In this document: piece after piece, positions 1-9,700 of the stretch
How positions within the stretch are numbered: the stretch's first letter is position 1
Layout of the letters: each line of letters opens with the position of its first letter
DNA from: Actinomadura oligospora ATCC 43269
Lineage (GTDB): Bacteria > Actinomycetota > Actinomycetes > Streptosporangiales > Streptosporangiaceae
NCBI RefSeq assembly: GCF_000518265.1
Contig: NZ_KI912411.1
Coordinates: 62,001-126,000 of the forward strand
Direction: 5' to 3'
Length of the DNA stretch: 64,000 bases
The notes under the pieces: generated by a model
Told to the model about the DNA's origin: nothing
Database searches by the model: none
What the model saw: only the letters and a program-made list of their open reading frames with translations
Translations under genes and position numbers: made by a program

Positions 1-447
1 GGCGCGCTCGACACCGTGGGCTACCGCCACAACCGCCGCGTGGAGCCCTGGGACCACGCGCTCGAACTGGCCGTGGGAACACCCGCCCAGACCGACCCGA
101 CCTGCGACTTCTGCGCCGCCGCGGACCCCAGCTGGCTCTACTACCCCACGCTCGACCCCGAGGCCACCGACATGTTCGAGGTGGAGCTCGACACCACGCA
201 CCTGTCCGACGACGACACCGCCGTCGCGGTGCTGAACATGCTGTACCCCTGGTTCGCCTGCGACACCTGCTCGGTCCTGGTCGCCGACCGCAACATCGAA
301 CTACTGATCGAACGGGCGCTGGAACGCCGTCCGGTGCCCGACGACGGCCCGGTGGACGAGGAGACCGTGCGCGCGCGGCTGAACGGGTCGCTGTCGGTGT
401 TCTTCTCCACGCGTCCGGGGCGCCCCCAGCCGTCCCGCGCGATCTGA
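1..447 (+). CDS. Hypothetical protein, possibly 5'-truncated by the window edge
   Basis: I do not recognise the family. The frame is open to base 1, and the first in-window start is GTG at 16, so the true start may lie upstream. The product (about 143 residues from GTG16) has two Cys pairs, CDFC near residue 30 and CDTC near residue 84, that could bind a metal. Between them is a stretch rich in Asp and Glu. There is no signal peptide or membrane segment. Codon use is typical of the neighbourhood, which supports it as a real gene. A function cannot be assigned. Confidence 0.6.
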   Translation, partial: GALDTVGYRHNRRVEPWDHALELAVGTPAQTDPTCDFCAAADPSWLYYPTLDPEATDMFEVELDTTHLSDDDTAVAVLNMLYPWFACDTCSVLVADRNIELLIERALERRPVPDDGPVDEETVRARLNGSLSVFFSTRPGRPQPSRAI

Positions 448-537
448 CCTCCTCGAGGTTTGACCGAATTCTTGGGCTTTGGTGACTCTCGCTAGGATTT
501 GACCGTTCCAATCGTTCTCGCGCGCGGGGGTTCCCAC

Positions 538-1248
538 ATGCTGGTGGAGGCTCGGTTCCACGGTCCGGATCATTCGGGCAATGGCGGTTATGTCGCCGGT
601 CTGCTGGCCGCCGAGGTCTCCCCCGCGGCCGCCCCGGAGGCGGTGCGGGTCGCGCTGCGCCTGCCGCCGCCGCTGGAGACCGTCATGCGTGTGGCCGACG
701 AGGACGGCGCGCGCGGCCACGTGACGCTCTGGGACGGCGACCGCCTCGTCGCCGAGGCCCGCGCGGACGCGTTCACGGCCGACCCCGTCCCGGCCGTCGC
801 GCCGGACTTCGCCGAGCGCGCCGCCGAGAAGTTCAACGCGGGCGGCGACCACCCGTTCCCCCGCTGCTTCGTGTGCGGCCCCGACCGCGCGCACGGCGAC
901 GGCATGCGCCTCGCCCCCGGCCCGGTGGACGGCCTCGACGACACGGTCGCCTGCCCCTGGACGCCGTGGGACGCCCCGACGACCGCGCTCGTCTGGGCCG
1001 CGCTCGACTGCCCCGGCGGCTGGGCGTTCGACCCGGCGGGCAGCCGTCCGGCGGTCCTCGGCACCATGACCGCGCGCGTGCACGAGCTGCCCGAGGCGGG
1101 CGAGCCGTGCGTTGCGGTCGGCGTCGCGCGCCGCCGGGAGGGCCGCAAGATGTTCGCGGGCAGCGCGGTCTACGGCGCCGACGGCCGCCTCATCGGCCGC
1201 GCCGAGCAGATCTGGATCGAGGTCGACCCCGCGCGTTTCCGGGGTTAG
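538..1248 (+). CDS. Hotdog-fold (thioesterase-like) protein
   Basis: A protein of about 236 residues. It has the look of actinobacterial hotdog-fold acyl-CoA thioesterase-like proteins: an N-terminal HSGNGGYVAGLLA stretch, a central FVCGPDR motif with an adjacent HGDGMRLAPG, and a C-terminal strand-rich half ending in GRLIGRAEQIWIEV. I chose ATG538 because a GGGGG run lies about 7 nt upstream; an in-frame TTG at 499 is possible but less likely. The substrate is unknown. The fold call rests on motif memory, not alignment. Confidence 0.6.
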   Translation: MLVEARFHGPDHSGNGGYVAGLLAAEVSPAAAPEAVRVALRLPPPLETVMRVADEDGARGHVTLWDGDRLVAEARADAFTADPVPAVAPDFAERAAEKFNAGGDHPFPRCFVCGPDRAHGDGMRLAPGPVDGLDDTVACPWTPWDAPTTALVWAALDCPGGWAFDPAGSRPAVLGTMTARVHELPEAGEPCVAVGVARRREGRKMFAGSAVYGADGRLIGRAEQIWIEVDPARFRG

Positions 1249-1413
1249 CGCGTCGCGGGCCGGTGGGAATCGGCCCTGGCAGGACCCATGATCCGGAGTC
1301 GGGCGGAGGGTTCGCCCGACGGATCGTTTTTGGAAATGTGTCGCGCGGCACGGTTCGGGGCGGGGACAATCGCGTTGAATCTGAGCATCTGTGGCCAACG
1401 GAGGTCGGGCCCG

Positions 1414-1629
1414 ATGACCGGAAACGCAATCCTCGTCCTCGCGATGGCGGCGCTCGCCGTCTACATGGGGATGACCTGGGAGCGCGCTCGGCGCGCCATG
1501 TTCGACGTCAGGCAGAGCAGGCGGCGGGTCACCAACCTGCGCGCCACCGCCAGCAAGGAACGCGGTCACGCCATCTGGATCCTGGCGTGCACCGTGCTGG
1601 TACTCGTCCTGATGGTCCGCTACATGTAA
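1414..1629 (+). CDS. Small membrane protein, two predicted TM segments
   Basis: A 71-residue protein with a hydrophobic N-terminal segment (about residues 4-18), a basic middle containing RQSRRR, and a hydrophobic C-terminal segment (about 52-69). ATG1414 is preferred over the ATG at 1288 because GGAGGT at 1400-1405 sits 8 nt upstream and the extra N-terminus looks non-coding. A strong hairpin terminator begins three bases after the stop codon, so it is probably a single-gene transcript. No family recognised. Confidence 0.55.
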   Translation: MTGNAILVLAMAALAVYMGMTWERARRAMFDVRQSRRRVTNLRATASKERGHAIWILACTVLVLVLMVRYM

Positions 1630-1632
1630 AGG

Positions 1633-1678
1633 AAAACGACCGCTGCCGGGTGCGTTCGCACCTGGCAGCGGTCGTTTT
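1633..1678. terminator. Bidirectional intrinsic terminator
   Basis: A 21-bp stem (one G-T wobble) with a GTTC loop. It is flanked by AAAA on the left and TTTT on the right, so it can terminate both the small membrane-protein gene (+) and the coiled-coil gene arriving from the right (-). Confidence 0.85.
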
Positions 1679-1693
1679 CGTCGTGCGGCGTGG

Positions 1694-3259
1694 TCACGGC
1701 CTGTTGAAGAGCGGGTCCTCGTGGTCGTCAGGGCCGCGGTGGTAGCCGTTCAGCCCGTTGCCGTTGCCGTTGCCGCCGCCCACGTAGGGGGTGCCGCCGG
1801 TGATGGACGACGGGATGCCGACCGGGCCGGGCACGGGGGCCGACAGGGGCGCCGCGGGGGCGTCCACCTGCGGGTAGCCGCCGGTGGGCTCGCGCGGGGG
1901 CACATAGCCGTTCTTCGGGTCGGCGGTCGGGTACCCGTTGGAAAGGTCGGGGGTCGGGTAGGGCACCGGGCCGTTCGGCAGGGGGGCGGGCGGCGGGCCG
2001 TCCGCGTAGGCCGGGCCGTCCGGCATGACGGGAGCGCCCGTCGCGTTCGGCGAGGGGGCTCCGGGCAGGCGGCCCGCGGGCAGGTTCGACGACAGCGTGT
2101 TGTGCGTGAACTGGTCTATCTGGCGGCGGGCACGGTCGGCCTCGGCCCGCGCGGCGTCGCGTTCCTCGGCGAGCGCGGAGAGCGCGGCCTGCTGCTCGGC
2201 GACCGACTGCGACAGCTGCCGGACCTGCAGCGCGTGCTCGTTCAGCTTGCCGAGCAGCTCGTCGCGTTCGGAGAGCGCCTGGGCCGCCTGCTCGCGCACC
2301 ACGTCGCGTTCCTTCACCGCGTCCTCGGCGAGGGCCTTGGCGCGGACGACCTCGGCCTCGGCCTCCGACTGCGCGCGCTGCGCGGCGGTGCGCTCGGCCT
2401 CGGCCTTGCTCGCGGCCTGCATCGCGCGCTGACGCTGCGCCTCGGTGTCGCGCATGGAGTTGCGCAGGTCCTCGGCGCCCTGCTTGGCGACGGCGGCCTC
2501 GACGCGCTGCTTCTCGACCGCGCCCTCGGCCTCGGCGACCTTGGCGTGCTGGGCGACCAGGTCGGCGCGGGTGCTCTCGAGCGCGGCGAGCAGTTCGGTC
2601 TCGCGGGCGGCGATCCGGTCGCGCTCGCTCTCGGCGGCGAGCTTGGCGGTGACCGCCTGCTGGGCGATCTCGTGCGCCTCCTCCCACGCCTTCTGGGCGG
2701 CGTCCCGCTTGGCGGTGGCCTTCTTGGCCTCGTCGCGGGCGCGGGTGGCGTCCTTGTCGGCGGCGTCGGCGCGGTGCCGGGCGTTGTCGGCCTCGCTGCG
2801 GGCCTCGTCGGCGCGGCGCTGGGAGGCGTCCCGCTCGCTCTGCGCCACCGACAGCTCGCGCGCGGCCTCGGCGCGCACCTCGGCGACGCGGCGTTCGACA
2901 CCGGCGACGCTCAACTCGGCGCTCAGCGACTCGGCCAGCGCGTCGGCGGCCTGCTCCAGCCGCTCGACCATCTCCCACGTCGCGGCGACCTGGCCGGTGA
3001 GTCCGGGGGCGTCCCGGCCGCGCTCGCGGCGCTCGCGCGCCTCGCGGGTGCAGGCGCCCTCGTTGTCCTGGCAGTAGCGGACGGCGCGGACGGCGCCGAC
3101 CGGCTGCGGCACGGGACGTCCGCAGTTCGCGCACGGCCACACCGTGACGGGGTCCCCCAGCCTGGCGACCTCGCCGCCCTCGGCGGTCCGGGCCACGGCG
3201 TCGCCGGAGGTCCCCTGCTCCGGAACACCCGAGTTGTCGCGCTCGTCGCTGTTAGGCAT
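1694..3259 (-). CDS. Zinc-ribbon, long coiled-coil protein with Pro/Gly/Asn-rich tail
   Basis: About 521 residues. The N-terminal 35 or so residues are disordered. A CxxC...C...C cluster follows (CANCGRPVP and then YCQDNEGAC), suggesting a zinc ribbon. A roughly 300-residue Ala/Glu/Arg heptad-rich coiled coil comes next, and the C-terminal 130 residues are rich in Pro, Gly and Asn. This layout suits a structural or scaffold protein (DivIVA/Scy-like in general style), but I recognise no named family. The start could be ATG3259 or ATG3277; neither has a strong ribosome-binding site. Large open frames on the opposite strand are composition shadows. Confidence 0.7.
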   Translation of the reverse strand: MPNSDERDNSGVPEQGTSGDAVARTAEGGEVARLGDPVTVWPCANCGRPVPQPVGAVRAVRYCQDNEGACTREARERRERGRDAPGLTGQVAATWEMVERLEQAADALAESLSAELSVAGVERRVAEVRAEAARELSVAQSERDASQRRADEARSEADNARHRADAADKDATRARDEAKKATAKRDAAQKAWEEAHEIAQQAVTAKLAAESERDRIAARETELLAALESTRADLVAQHAKVAEAEGAVEKQRVEAAVAKQGAEDLRNSMRDTEAQRQRAMQAASKAEAERTAAQRAQSEAEAEVVRAKALAEDAVKERDVVREQAAQALSERDELLGKLNEHALQVRQLSQSVAEQQAALSALAEERDAARAEADRARRQIDQFTHNTLSSNLPAGRLPGAPSPNATGAPVMPDGPAYADGPPPAPLPNGPVPYPTPDLSNGYPTADPKNGYVPPREPTGGYPQVDAPAAPLSAPVPGPVGIPSSITGGTPYVGGGNGNGNGLNGYHRGPDDHEDPLFNRP

Positions 3260-3433
3260 GGGATGAACTTTACGCATTTCGGGAGGTGTCCGCAGGGACT
3301 GGCGGGACGTGTGGGAACCGCCACGCCCGAACGATCATCGATGGTGACGCGTTCGTGACCTCACCACCGGACAGAACCGGTTTGTCGGTATCTGATGACG
3401 ACGCATGCTCACCAGGTGAGCATCACCACCCCG

Positions 3434-4057
3434 TCAGCGGGCGGCGTCCTCGGTCTCCGGGACATCAGAGCGCGAGGCGTCCGGACGCGGGGCATCGGAG
3501 CGCGGGGCGTCCGGGCGCGGGGCGTCCTCGGGGTCCGGCGTGAGTTCTCCGGCGGCGCGCAGGTCCTCGCGGTGCGCGACCCAGCGCTCCATGATCGTCT
3601 CGACCTCGCGGCGGATGAAGTCGAAGAACTCCGCGGACTCGGCGAGGCGCGCCCCGGCGGGGGTGCGCGGGCCGAGCAGTTCGGCCCCCTCCAGCAGGCC
3701 CGCCGCCCACTTGGAGAGGGCGGCGTCGCGGCGGCTGAGCGCCCCCTGCCACGCGTCGTTCTCCACCCGGTACAGGTCGCGGCGGGATCCGGGCTCACGC
3801 TCGCGGGACACCAGGTCGATCTGGATCAGGTACCGCACCGCGCCGGACACCGCCGCCGGGCTGATCCGCAGCACGTCGCTCAGTTCCGCGACGGTGAGCG
3901 CGCCGTTGTCGGTGGCCAGCAGCGCGACGAAGACGCGTGCGGCCATGCGCGGCCACCCCGAGTCGGCGAGCGACGAGGCGAACCGCTCCACGAAGCGGAG
4001 CACGGCCTCCTCGTCACGCCCGGAACGTGTCCTCTCCGGCGCCTGCTCGTCGGCCAC
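3434..4057 (-). CDS. GbsR/MarR-family transcriptional regulator
   Basis: A 207-residue winged-helix regulator with a GTG start. The N-terminal half carries the MarR/GbsR pattern: GWPRMAARVFVALLATD, then LTVAELSDVLRISPAAVSGAVRYL as the recognition helix-turn-helix, then a wing with EPGSRRDLY. The middle is a helical dimerisation region. The last 40 residues are an unusual low-complexity tail of Arg/Pro/Ser-Asp-Ala repeats. It is transcribed divergently from the ABC exporter genes at 4177-6719. Regulators in this arrangement commonly repress the adjacent exporter, so that is the likely role here. Confidence 0.85.
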   Translation of the reverse strand: MADEQAPERTRSGRDEEAVLRFVERFASSLADSGWPRMAARVFVALLATDNGALTVAELSDVLRISPAAVSGAVRYLIQIDLVSREREPGSRRDLYRVENDAWQGALSRRDAALSKWAAGLLEGAELLGPRTPAGARLAESAEFFDFIRREVETIMERWVAHREDLRAAGELTPDPEDAPRPDAPRSDAPRPDASRSDVPETEDAAR

Positions 4058-4130
4058 CCGGCACCAACTCCCCCCACTCGAACGGCCCCCCGGACGGTAG
4101 CGACCGGGTCACGACACGCCAGTTTAACGT

Positions 4131-4175
4131 ATTCATTATCTTCACGAAATCATGAATCCCGTGTAGTTTGTGAAG
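4131..4175. promoter_or_regulatory. Divergent regulator/exporter promoter with inverted repeats
   Basis: This AT-rich patch sits in an otherwise GC-rich intergenic region directly upstream of the ATPase start. It contains ATTCAT (4131-4136) paired with ATGAAT (4152-4157), and CTTCAC (4140-4145) paired with GTGAAG (4170-4175). These are candidate operator half-sites for the divergent GbsR-like regulator; the assignment is inference. Confidence 0.4.
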
Positions 4176-4176
4176 C

Positions 4177-5124
4177 ATGAACGAGGTCATCTCCGTCTCC
4201 GGCCTGGTGAAGACCTTCGGCCGGACGCGCGCCCTGGACGGGCTCGATCTGACCGTCCGACCGGGCGAGGTCCACGGCTTCCTCGGCCCGAACGGGGCCG
4301 GGAAGTCCACCACCATCCGCGTCCTGCTCGGCCTGCTGCGGGCCGACGCCGGTTCCTCCCGACTCCTCGGCGGCGACCCGTGGCGCGACGCGACCACGCT
4401 GCATCGCCGGCTGGCCTACGTCCCGGGCGACGTCACGCTCTGGCCGAACCTCTCCGGAGGGGAGGTGATCGACCTGCTCGGACGGCTGCGCGGCGGCCTC
4501 GACCCCCGGCGGCGGGACGAGCTGCTCGAACGGTTCGAGCTCGACCCGAAGAAGAAGGGGCGCGCCTACTCCAAGGGCAACCGGCAGAAGGTCGCGCTCG
4601 TCGCGGCGCTCGCGTCCGACGCCGAGCTGCTGATCCTGGACGAGCCGACCTCCGGCCTCGACCCCCTCATGGAGGAGGTGTTCCAGGAGTGCGTCCGCGA
4701 CGAGCGCGGCAGCGGGCGCACCGTCCTGCTGTCGAGCCACATCCTCAGCGAGGTCGAGGCGCTCTGCGACCGCGTCACCATCATCCGCAAGGGCCGCACG
4801 GTCGAGACCGGGACGCTGAGCGAGCTGCGCCACCTCACCCGCACCTCGATCCGCGCCGAGCTCGCCGGTCCCCCGGACGGCCTGGCCGACCTGCCCGGCG
4901 TCCACGACCCCGAGGTCAAGGACGGCACGTTCAAGTGCGAGGTCGAGACCGCGCGGCTGGACACCCTGCTGCGCAGGCTCACCGAGATCGGCGTCCGTGG
5001 CCTGACCAGCCAGCCCCCGACGCTGGAGGAGCTGTTCCTGCGCCACTACCAGGACGACCTGAACGGGAAGGGCGCCTCCACGGGATCGTCCGGCGCGCGC
5101 GACGCGAAAGCGGGATCACGATGA
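4177..5124 (+). CDS. ABC-2 type exporter, ATP-binding subunit
   Basis: A 315-residue cytoplasmic ATPase driving an ABC-2 exporter. Walker [10 protein letters not shown] is at residues 37-45 and the signature-like SKGNRQK at 132-138, a variant common in antibiotic exporters of this type. Walker [13 protein letters not shown] has its Asp-Glu at about 155-156. The last 90 residues form the extra C-terminal domain seen in DrrA-like ATPases. The stop overlaps the permease start (ATGA), which indicates translational coupling. The substrate is unknown; relatives are often annotated as polyketide-antibiotic exporters. Confidence 0.9.
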   Translation: MNEVISVSGLVKTFGRTRALDGLDLTVRPGEVHGFLGPNGAGKSTTIRVLLGLLRADAGSSRLLGGDPWRDATTLHRRLAYVPGDVTLWPNLSGGEVIDLLGRLRGGLDPRRRDELLERFELDPKKKGRAYSKGNRQKVALVAALASDAELLILDEPTSGLDPLMEEVFQECVRDERGSGRTVLLSSHILSEVEALCDRVTIIRKGRTVETGTLSELRHLTRTSIRAELAGPPDGLADLPGVHDPEVKDGTFKCEVETARLDTLLRRLTEIGVRGLTSQPPTLEELFLRHYQDDLNGKGASTGSSGARDAKAGSR

Positions 5125-6719
5125 CCGCGCTCGCCGGGACCGGCGCGCTGACCCGGCTCGCGCTCCGCCGCGACCGGATCATGCTGCCGGTCTGGCTCTA
5201 CCTCATCGTCTTCATGGCGGCGTCGACGGTGTCGTCCACCAAGGGCCTCTACCCCGACGTCGCGTCCCGGGCGGAGCTGGCCTCCAACACCAACGACACC
5301 CCGGCGCTGGTCGCGCTGTACGGGCGGGTCTACGACCCGACCTCGCTCGGCGCGGTGTCGATGCTGAAGCTGAACGTGCTGGCCGCGGTCGCCGCCGCAG
5401 CGCTGTCGATCGTGCTGGTCGTCCGGCACACCCGCGCGGACGAGGAGAGCGGACGGCAGGAGCTGGTCGGCGCGACCGCGGTCGGCCGCCGCGCGCCGCT
5501 GACCTCGGCGCTGACGGTCGTCCTGTCGGCGAACCTGACGCTCGCGGTGCTGTGCGCGCTCGGCCTCACCATCGCCGGGCTGCCCGCCGCGGGCTCGGCC
5601 GCCGCCGGGCTGGCGTGGGGCGGGGTCGGGATGGCGTTCGGCGCGATCGCGGCGGTCTTCGCGCAGCTCACCGCGCACGCGCGCACCGCGACCGGCTACT
5701 CGTTCGCGGCGCTCGGCGCGTTCTACCTGATCCGGGCGATGGGCGACGCGTCCGGCGCGGGCGGCCCGCGCTGGCTGTCGTGGCTGTCGCCGATCGGCTG
5801 GGGCCAGCAGTTCCGCCCGTACGCGGGGAACCGCTGGTGGGTGCTGCTGATCATGGTCGCGTTCGCGGCGGTCATGACGGTCGTGGCGTACTCGCTGGTG
5901 TCGCGGCGCGACCTGGGCGCGGGCGTCCTGCCCGACCGGGAGGGCCCGGCCGCCGCGGCCCCGCGCCTGCGCGGCGCGATCTCGTTGTGGTGGCGGCTCC
6001 AGCGCGGGTCGCTGCTCGGCTGGGCGATCGCGTTCATGGTGCTGGGCGCGGCGCTCGGCGGCATCGCCTCCAACGTGGGGGACATGGTCGGCAGCCAGCA
6101 GGCGCACGACCTCATCACCAAGCTCGGCGGGGAGAAGGGCATCACCGACGCGTTCCTCGCGGCCGAGATGGGGTTCTCCGCGATCTTCGCGGCCGCGTTC
6201 GGCGTGCAGGCGGTCGGGCGGCTGCGCGCGGAGGAGACCGGCCAGCGCACCGAGCCCGCGCTGGCGACCGGGGTGAGCCGGTGGCGCTGGGCCGCCGGGC
6301 CGGTGCTGATCGCGCTGTTCGGCGGGGCCGTCCTGCTGCTGCTCGCCGGCGCGGTCAGCGGCGCGGTCTACGCGTCGCAGAGCGGCGACGGCGCCCAGTT
6401 CGGACGGCTCGTCGGCGCGTCACTGGTGCAGATCCCGGCGGCCTGGGTCATGGTCGGGGTGGTCGTCCTCGGCTACGGGCTGCTGCCCCGGCTCGCCTCG
6501 CTCGGCTGGGCCGTGCTGGTGGTGTTCCTGCTGATCGGCGAGATGGGGCCGCTGCTGAAGCTGCCGGGGTGGGTCATGGACGTCTCGCCGTTCGCGCACA
6601 CCCCGAAGCTGCCGGGCACGACCTGGTCGGTCACTCCCCTGCTCTGGATGCTGGCGATCACGGCGGTCCTCGTCGGGGCCGGGCTGTGGGCCTTCCGGCG
6701 CCGGGACATCACCTCCTGA
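5121..6719 (+). CDS. ABC-2 exporter permease (polyketide-antibiotic exporter type)
   Basis: A 532-residue integral membrane protein with two homologous halves, each with about six hydrophobic segments. The first half starts at [17 protein letters not shown] hydrophilic linker at about residues 265-290 separates it from the second half, which begins with [18 protein letters not shown]. The double-length architecture matches the exporter-of-polyketide-antibiotics permeases that pair with a single ATPase. Start ATG5121 overlaps the ATPase stop. A hairpin terminator follows directly, so the exporter is a two-gene operon. Confidence 0.85.
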   Translation: MTALAGTGALTRLALRRDRIMLPVWLYLIVFMAASTVSSTKGLYPDVASRAELASNTNDTPALVALYGRVYDPTSLGAVSMLKLNVLAAVAAAALSIVLVVRHTRADEESGRQELVGATAVGRRAPLTSALTVVLSANLTLAVLCALGLTIAGLPAAGSAAAGLAWGGVGMAFGAIAAVFAQLTAHARTATGYSFAALGAFYLIRAMGDASGAGGPRWLSWLSPIGWGQQFRPYAGNRWWVLLIMVAFAAVMTVVAYSLVSRRDLGAGVLPDREGPAAAAPRLRGAISLWWRLQRGSLLGWAIAFMVLGAALGGIASNVGDMVGSQQAHDLITKLGGEKGITDAFLAAEMGFSAIFAAAFGVQAVGRLRAEETGQRTEPALATGVSRWRWAAGPVLIALFGGAVLLLLAGAVSGAVYASQSGDGAQFGRLVGASLVQIPAAWVMVGVVVLGYGLLPRLASLGWAVLVVFLLIGEMGPLLKLPGWVMDVSPFAHTPKLPGTTWSVTPLLWMLAITAVLVGAGLWAFRRRDITS

Positions 6720-6729
6720 GGGGCATACG

Positions 6730-6776
6730 ACGAACGAAGGCGGCGGTGGTCCGAGACCACCGCCGCCTTCGTTCGT
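6730..6776. terminator. Bidirectional intrinsic terminator between exporter operon and hrpA
   Basis: A perfect 21-bp inverted repeat with a CCGAG loop, lying between two converging genes. There is no long T tract, but the stem is GC-rich and ends in GTTCGT, as is common in actinomycetes. Confidence 0.75.
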
Positions 6777-6786
6777 CCTGCGGGCC

Positions 6787-9700
6787 CTACGGCTGGATCT
6801 GAGCCATGGCCTTGCGGATGCGCTTGTCGGACACCGGGAAGCGCGTGCCGAGCTGCTGGGCGAACAGGCTCACCCGGTACTCCTCCAGCATCCAGCGGAT
6901 CTGCGTGACGGCGTCGTCCTCGCGGCGGCCGGGCGGGAGACGGCGCAGCAGGTTGCCGTACTCCTGCTCCAGCACCTGGACCTGGTTGGCGAGCATGCGG
7001 TCACGGCCGGGGTTCTCGGGCAGCTTGTCCACCCGGACCTGCATGGACCTGACGTAGCGGAGCAGGTCGGGCAGGCGCTGCGCCCCGGTCGCCGTCACGA
7101 AGCCCGGCCCCAGAAGCGCGGCGAGGTGGTCGCGGATCTCGGTGAGCGCGTGGACGAGGGTGAGACTGGTGCTGCCGCGCAGGCTCCGGTCGAGCTGGTG
7201 CGCGGTGGCGAGGACGCGTTCGACATGACCGACGATCGTGGCGGTCGTGTCGTACAGGTCGGCGCGGACGAGGTCGAACAGGCGCTGGTAGCCCGCCTCG
7301 TCCCAGGCCGGGCCCCCGGCGTCGGCCATGAGCCTGTCGACGGCGGCGGAGACGCAGTCGTCGAACAGCTTGGCCACCGAGCCGTGCGGGTTGTGGCTGA
7401 GCGCGAGCTTGGCCTGGTTCCCGAGGCGTCCCTGGATCTGCTTCGCCGGGGACTGCACGTTCAGCAGGATCAGCCGTCGCGTGCCGTTCCACATCGCGCG
7501 GCGCTGCTCGGCCTCGGTCTCGTACATCCGGACGGCCGCGCTCTCGCCCTCGTCGGTGAGGGCGGGGAACGCCTTGACCTCGTAACCGGCCTGTTTGCGC
7601 TCGTAGGTGCGGGGCAGCTCGCCGAGGGTCCAGGACGTCAGGCCCTCCTTCTCGATGCCCTCCTTGGACGCGGCCTTCGACAGCGTGCCGCGCACCTTGC
7701 CGGACAGCTTCCGCTTGAGCGCGTCGAGGTCGGTGGACTCCTCGATGGCGCGCCTGCGCTCGTCCACGACGCGGAACGTGATGCGCAGGTGGGACGACAG
7801 GCGCGACAGGTCCCACGCCTCGCGGACGACCGGAACGGACGTCATCTGCGTCAGCTCGCGCTCCAGCGCGTCCAGCAGCGGCTCGGTGCGCGGCGACACC
7901 CGTTCCAGGACGCGCCGGGCGAAGTCGGGCGCCGGGACGAAGTTGACCCGCAGCTGCTTGGGCAGCGAGCGGATCAGCTCGGTCACCAGCTCACCGCGCA
8001 GACCCGGCACCTGCCAGTCGAACCCGTCCGGCTTGACCTGGTTGAGGATCTGCACCGGCACGTGGACGGTCACGCCGTCGGCGTCGGTGCCGGGCTCGAA
8101 CTGGTAGGTGAGCTTCAGCCGCAGCGGGCCCTGCTGCCAGTGGTCGGGGTAGTCGGCCTCGGTGACCGCGTCGGCCGTCTGGTTGATGAGCATCGACTTC
8201 TCGAAGCTCAGGCGGTCGGGCTCGGTGTGGCGGGCCTTCTTCCACCAGGTGTCGAAGTGCCGACCGGACACCACGTCCTCGGGGACGCGCTCGTCGTAGA
8301 AGTCGAACAGCGTCTCGTCGTCCACGAGGATGTCGCGGCGGCGGGCGCGGTGCTCCAGCTCCTCGACCTCCTCCAGCAGGGCGCGGTTCTCGTGGAAGAA
8401 CCTGTGGTGGGTCTCCCAGTCGCCCTCGACCAGCGCGTGCCGGATGAACAGCTCGCGCGACAGCTCCGGGTCGATGCGCCCGTAGTTGACGTTCCGCTGC
8501 GCCACGATCGGCACCCCGTACAGGGTGACCTTCTCGTAGGCCATGACGGCGGCCTGCTTCTTCGACCAGTGCGGCTCGCTGTACTGCCGTTTGACCAGGT
8601 GCCCGGCCAGCGGCTCGATCCACTCGGGCTCGATCTTGGCGTTGACGCGGGCCCACAGCCGGGACGTCTCGACCAGCTCGGCCGACATGACCCAGCGCGG
8701 CGGCTTCTTGAACAGCGACGACCCGGGGAAGATCGCGAACTTGGCGTTGCGGGCGCCCAGGTACTCCTGCTGGGCGCGGCGGCGCGGCCCGCCCTCCTCC
8801 TTCTTGTCGGTGTCCTGAAGCCCGATGTGGGAGAGCAGCCCGGACAGGAGGGAGACGTGGATGCGCTCGGGCGCGGCGTCGGTGCTGTTCAGGGTGACGC
8901 CGAGGGACTTGGCGACCTGCTTGAGCTGGGTGTGCAGGTCCTGCCACTCGCGGATGCGCAGGAAGTGTAGGAAGTCGTTCTTGCAGGTGCGGCGGAACGC
9001 GCTGCCCGACAGCTCCTTCTGCTGCTCGCGCAGGTGGTTCCAGAGGTTCAGGTAGGCCAGGAAGTCCGACGTCGGGTCGGCGAACCGGCGGTGCTTCTCG
9101 TCGGCGGCCTGCTGGTTCTCGGCGGGACGCTCGCGCGGGTCCTGGATCGACAGGGCCGCGGCGATGATCAGCACCTCGCGGACGCAGCCGTTCTTGTCGG
9201 CCTCCAGGACCATCCGGCCGAGGCGCGGGTCGACGGGCAGCTGGGCGAGGCGGCGGCCGAGGGCGGTGAGGCGCTTCTTCGGGTCCTTCTCGTCCGGGTC
9301 GATCGCGCCGAGCTCGTGCAGCAGGTCGACGCCCGCCTTGACGTTGCGGCGGTCCGGCGGCTCGACGAACGGGAACGCGGCGATGTCGCCGAGGCCGAGC
9401 GCGGTCATCTGCAGGATGACCGACGCCAGGTTGGTGCGCAGGATCTCCGGGTCGGTGAACTCGGGACGGGACTCGAAGTCCTCCTCCGAGTAGAGCCGGA
9501 CGCAGATGCCCTCCGACACTCGTCCGCATCGGCCCTTGCGCTGGTTCGCCGACGCCTGCGACACCGGCTCGATCGGGAGCCGCTGCACCTTCAGCCGGTG
9601 GCTGTAGCGGGAGATGCGGGCGGTGCCGGGGTCCACGACGTACTTGATGCCGGGGACGGTCAGGGACGTCTCGGCCACGTTCGTCGCGAGGACGATGCGC

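Noticed and set aside
461-498. Possible promoter (TTGACC and TAGGAT) before the hotdog-fold gene
   Set aside because: The two boxes are 26 bp apart, too far for a standard promoter, and no other good pair is present.
1721-3358. Long plus-strand frame (545 codons) opposite the coiled-coil gene
   Set aside because: It is a composition shadow: Gly/Ala/Val/Arg-rich with no domain, while the minus strand encodes a clear zinc ribbon and heptad repeats.
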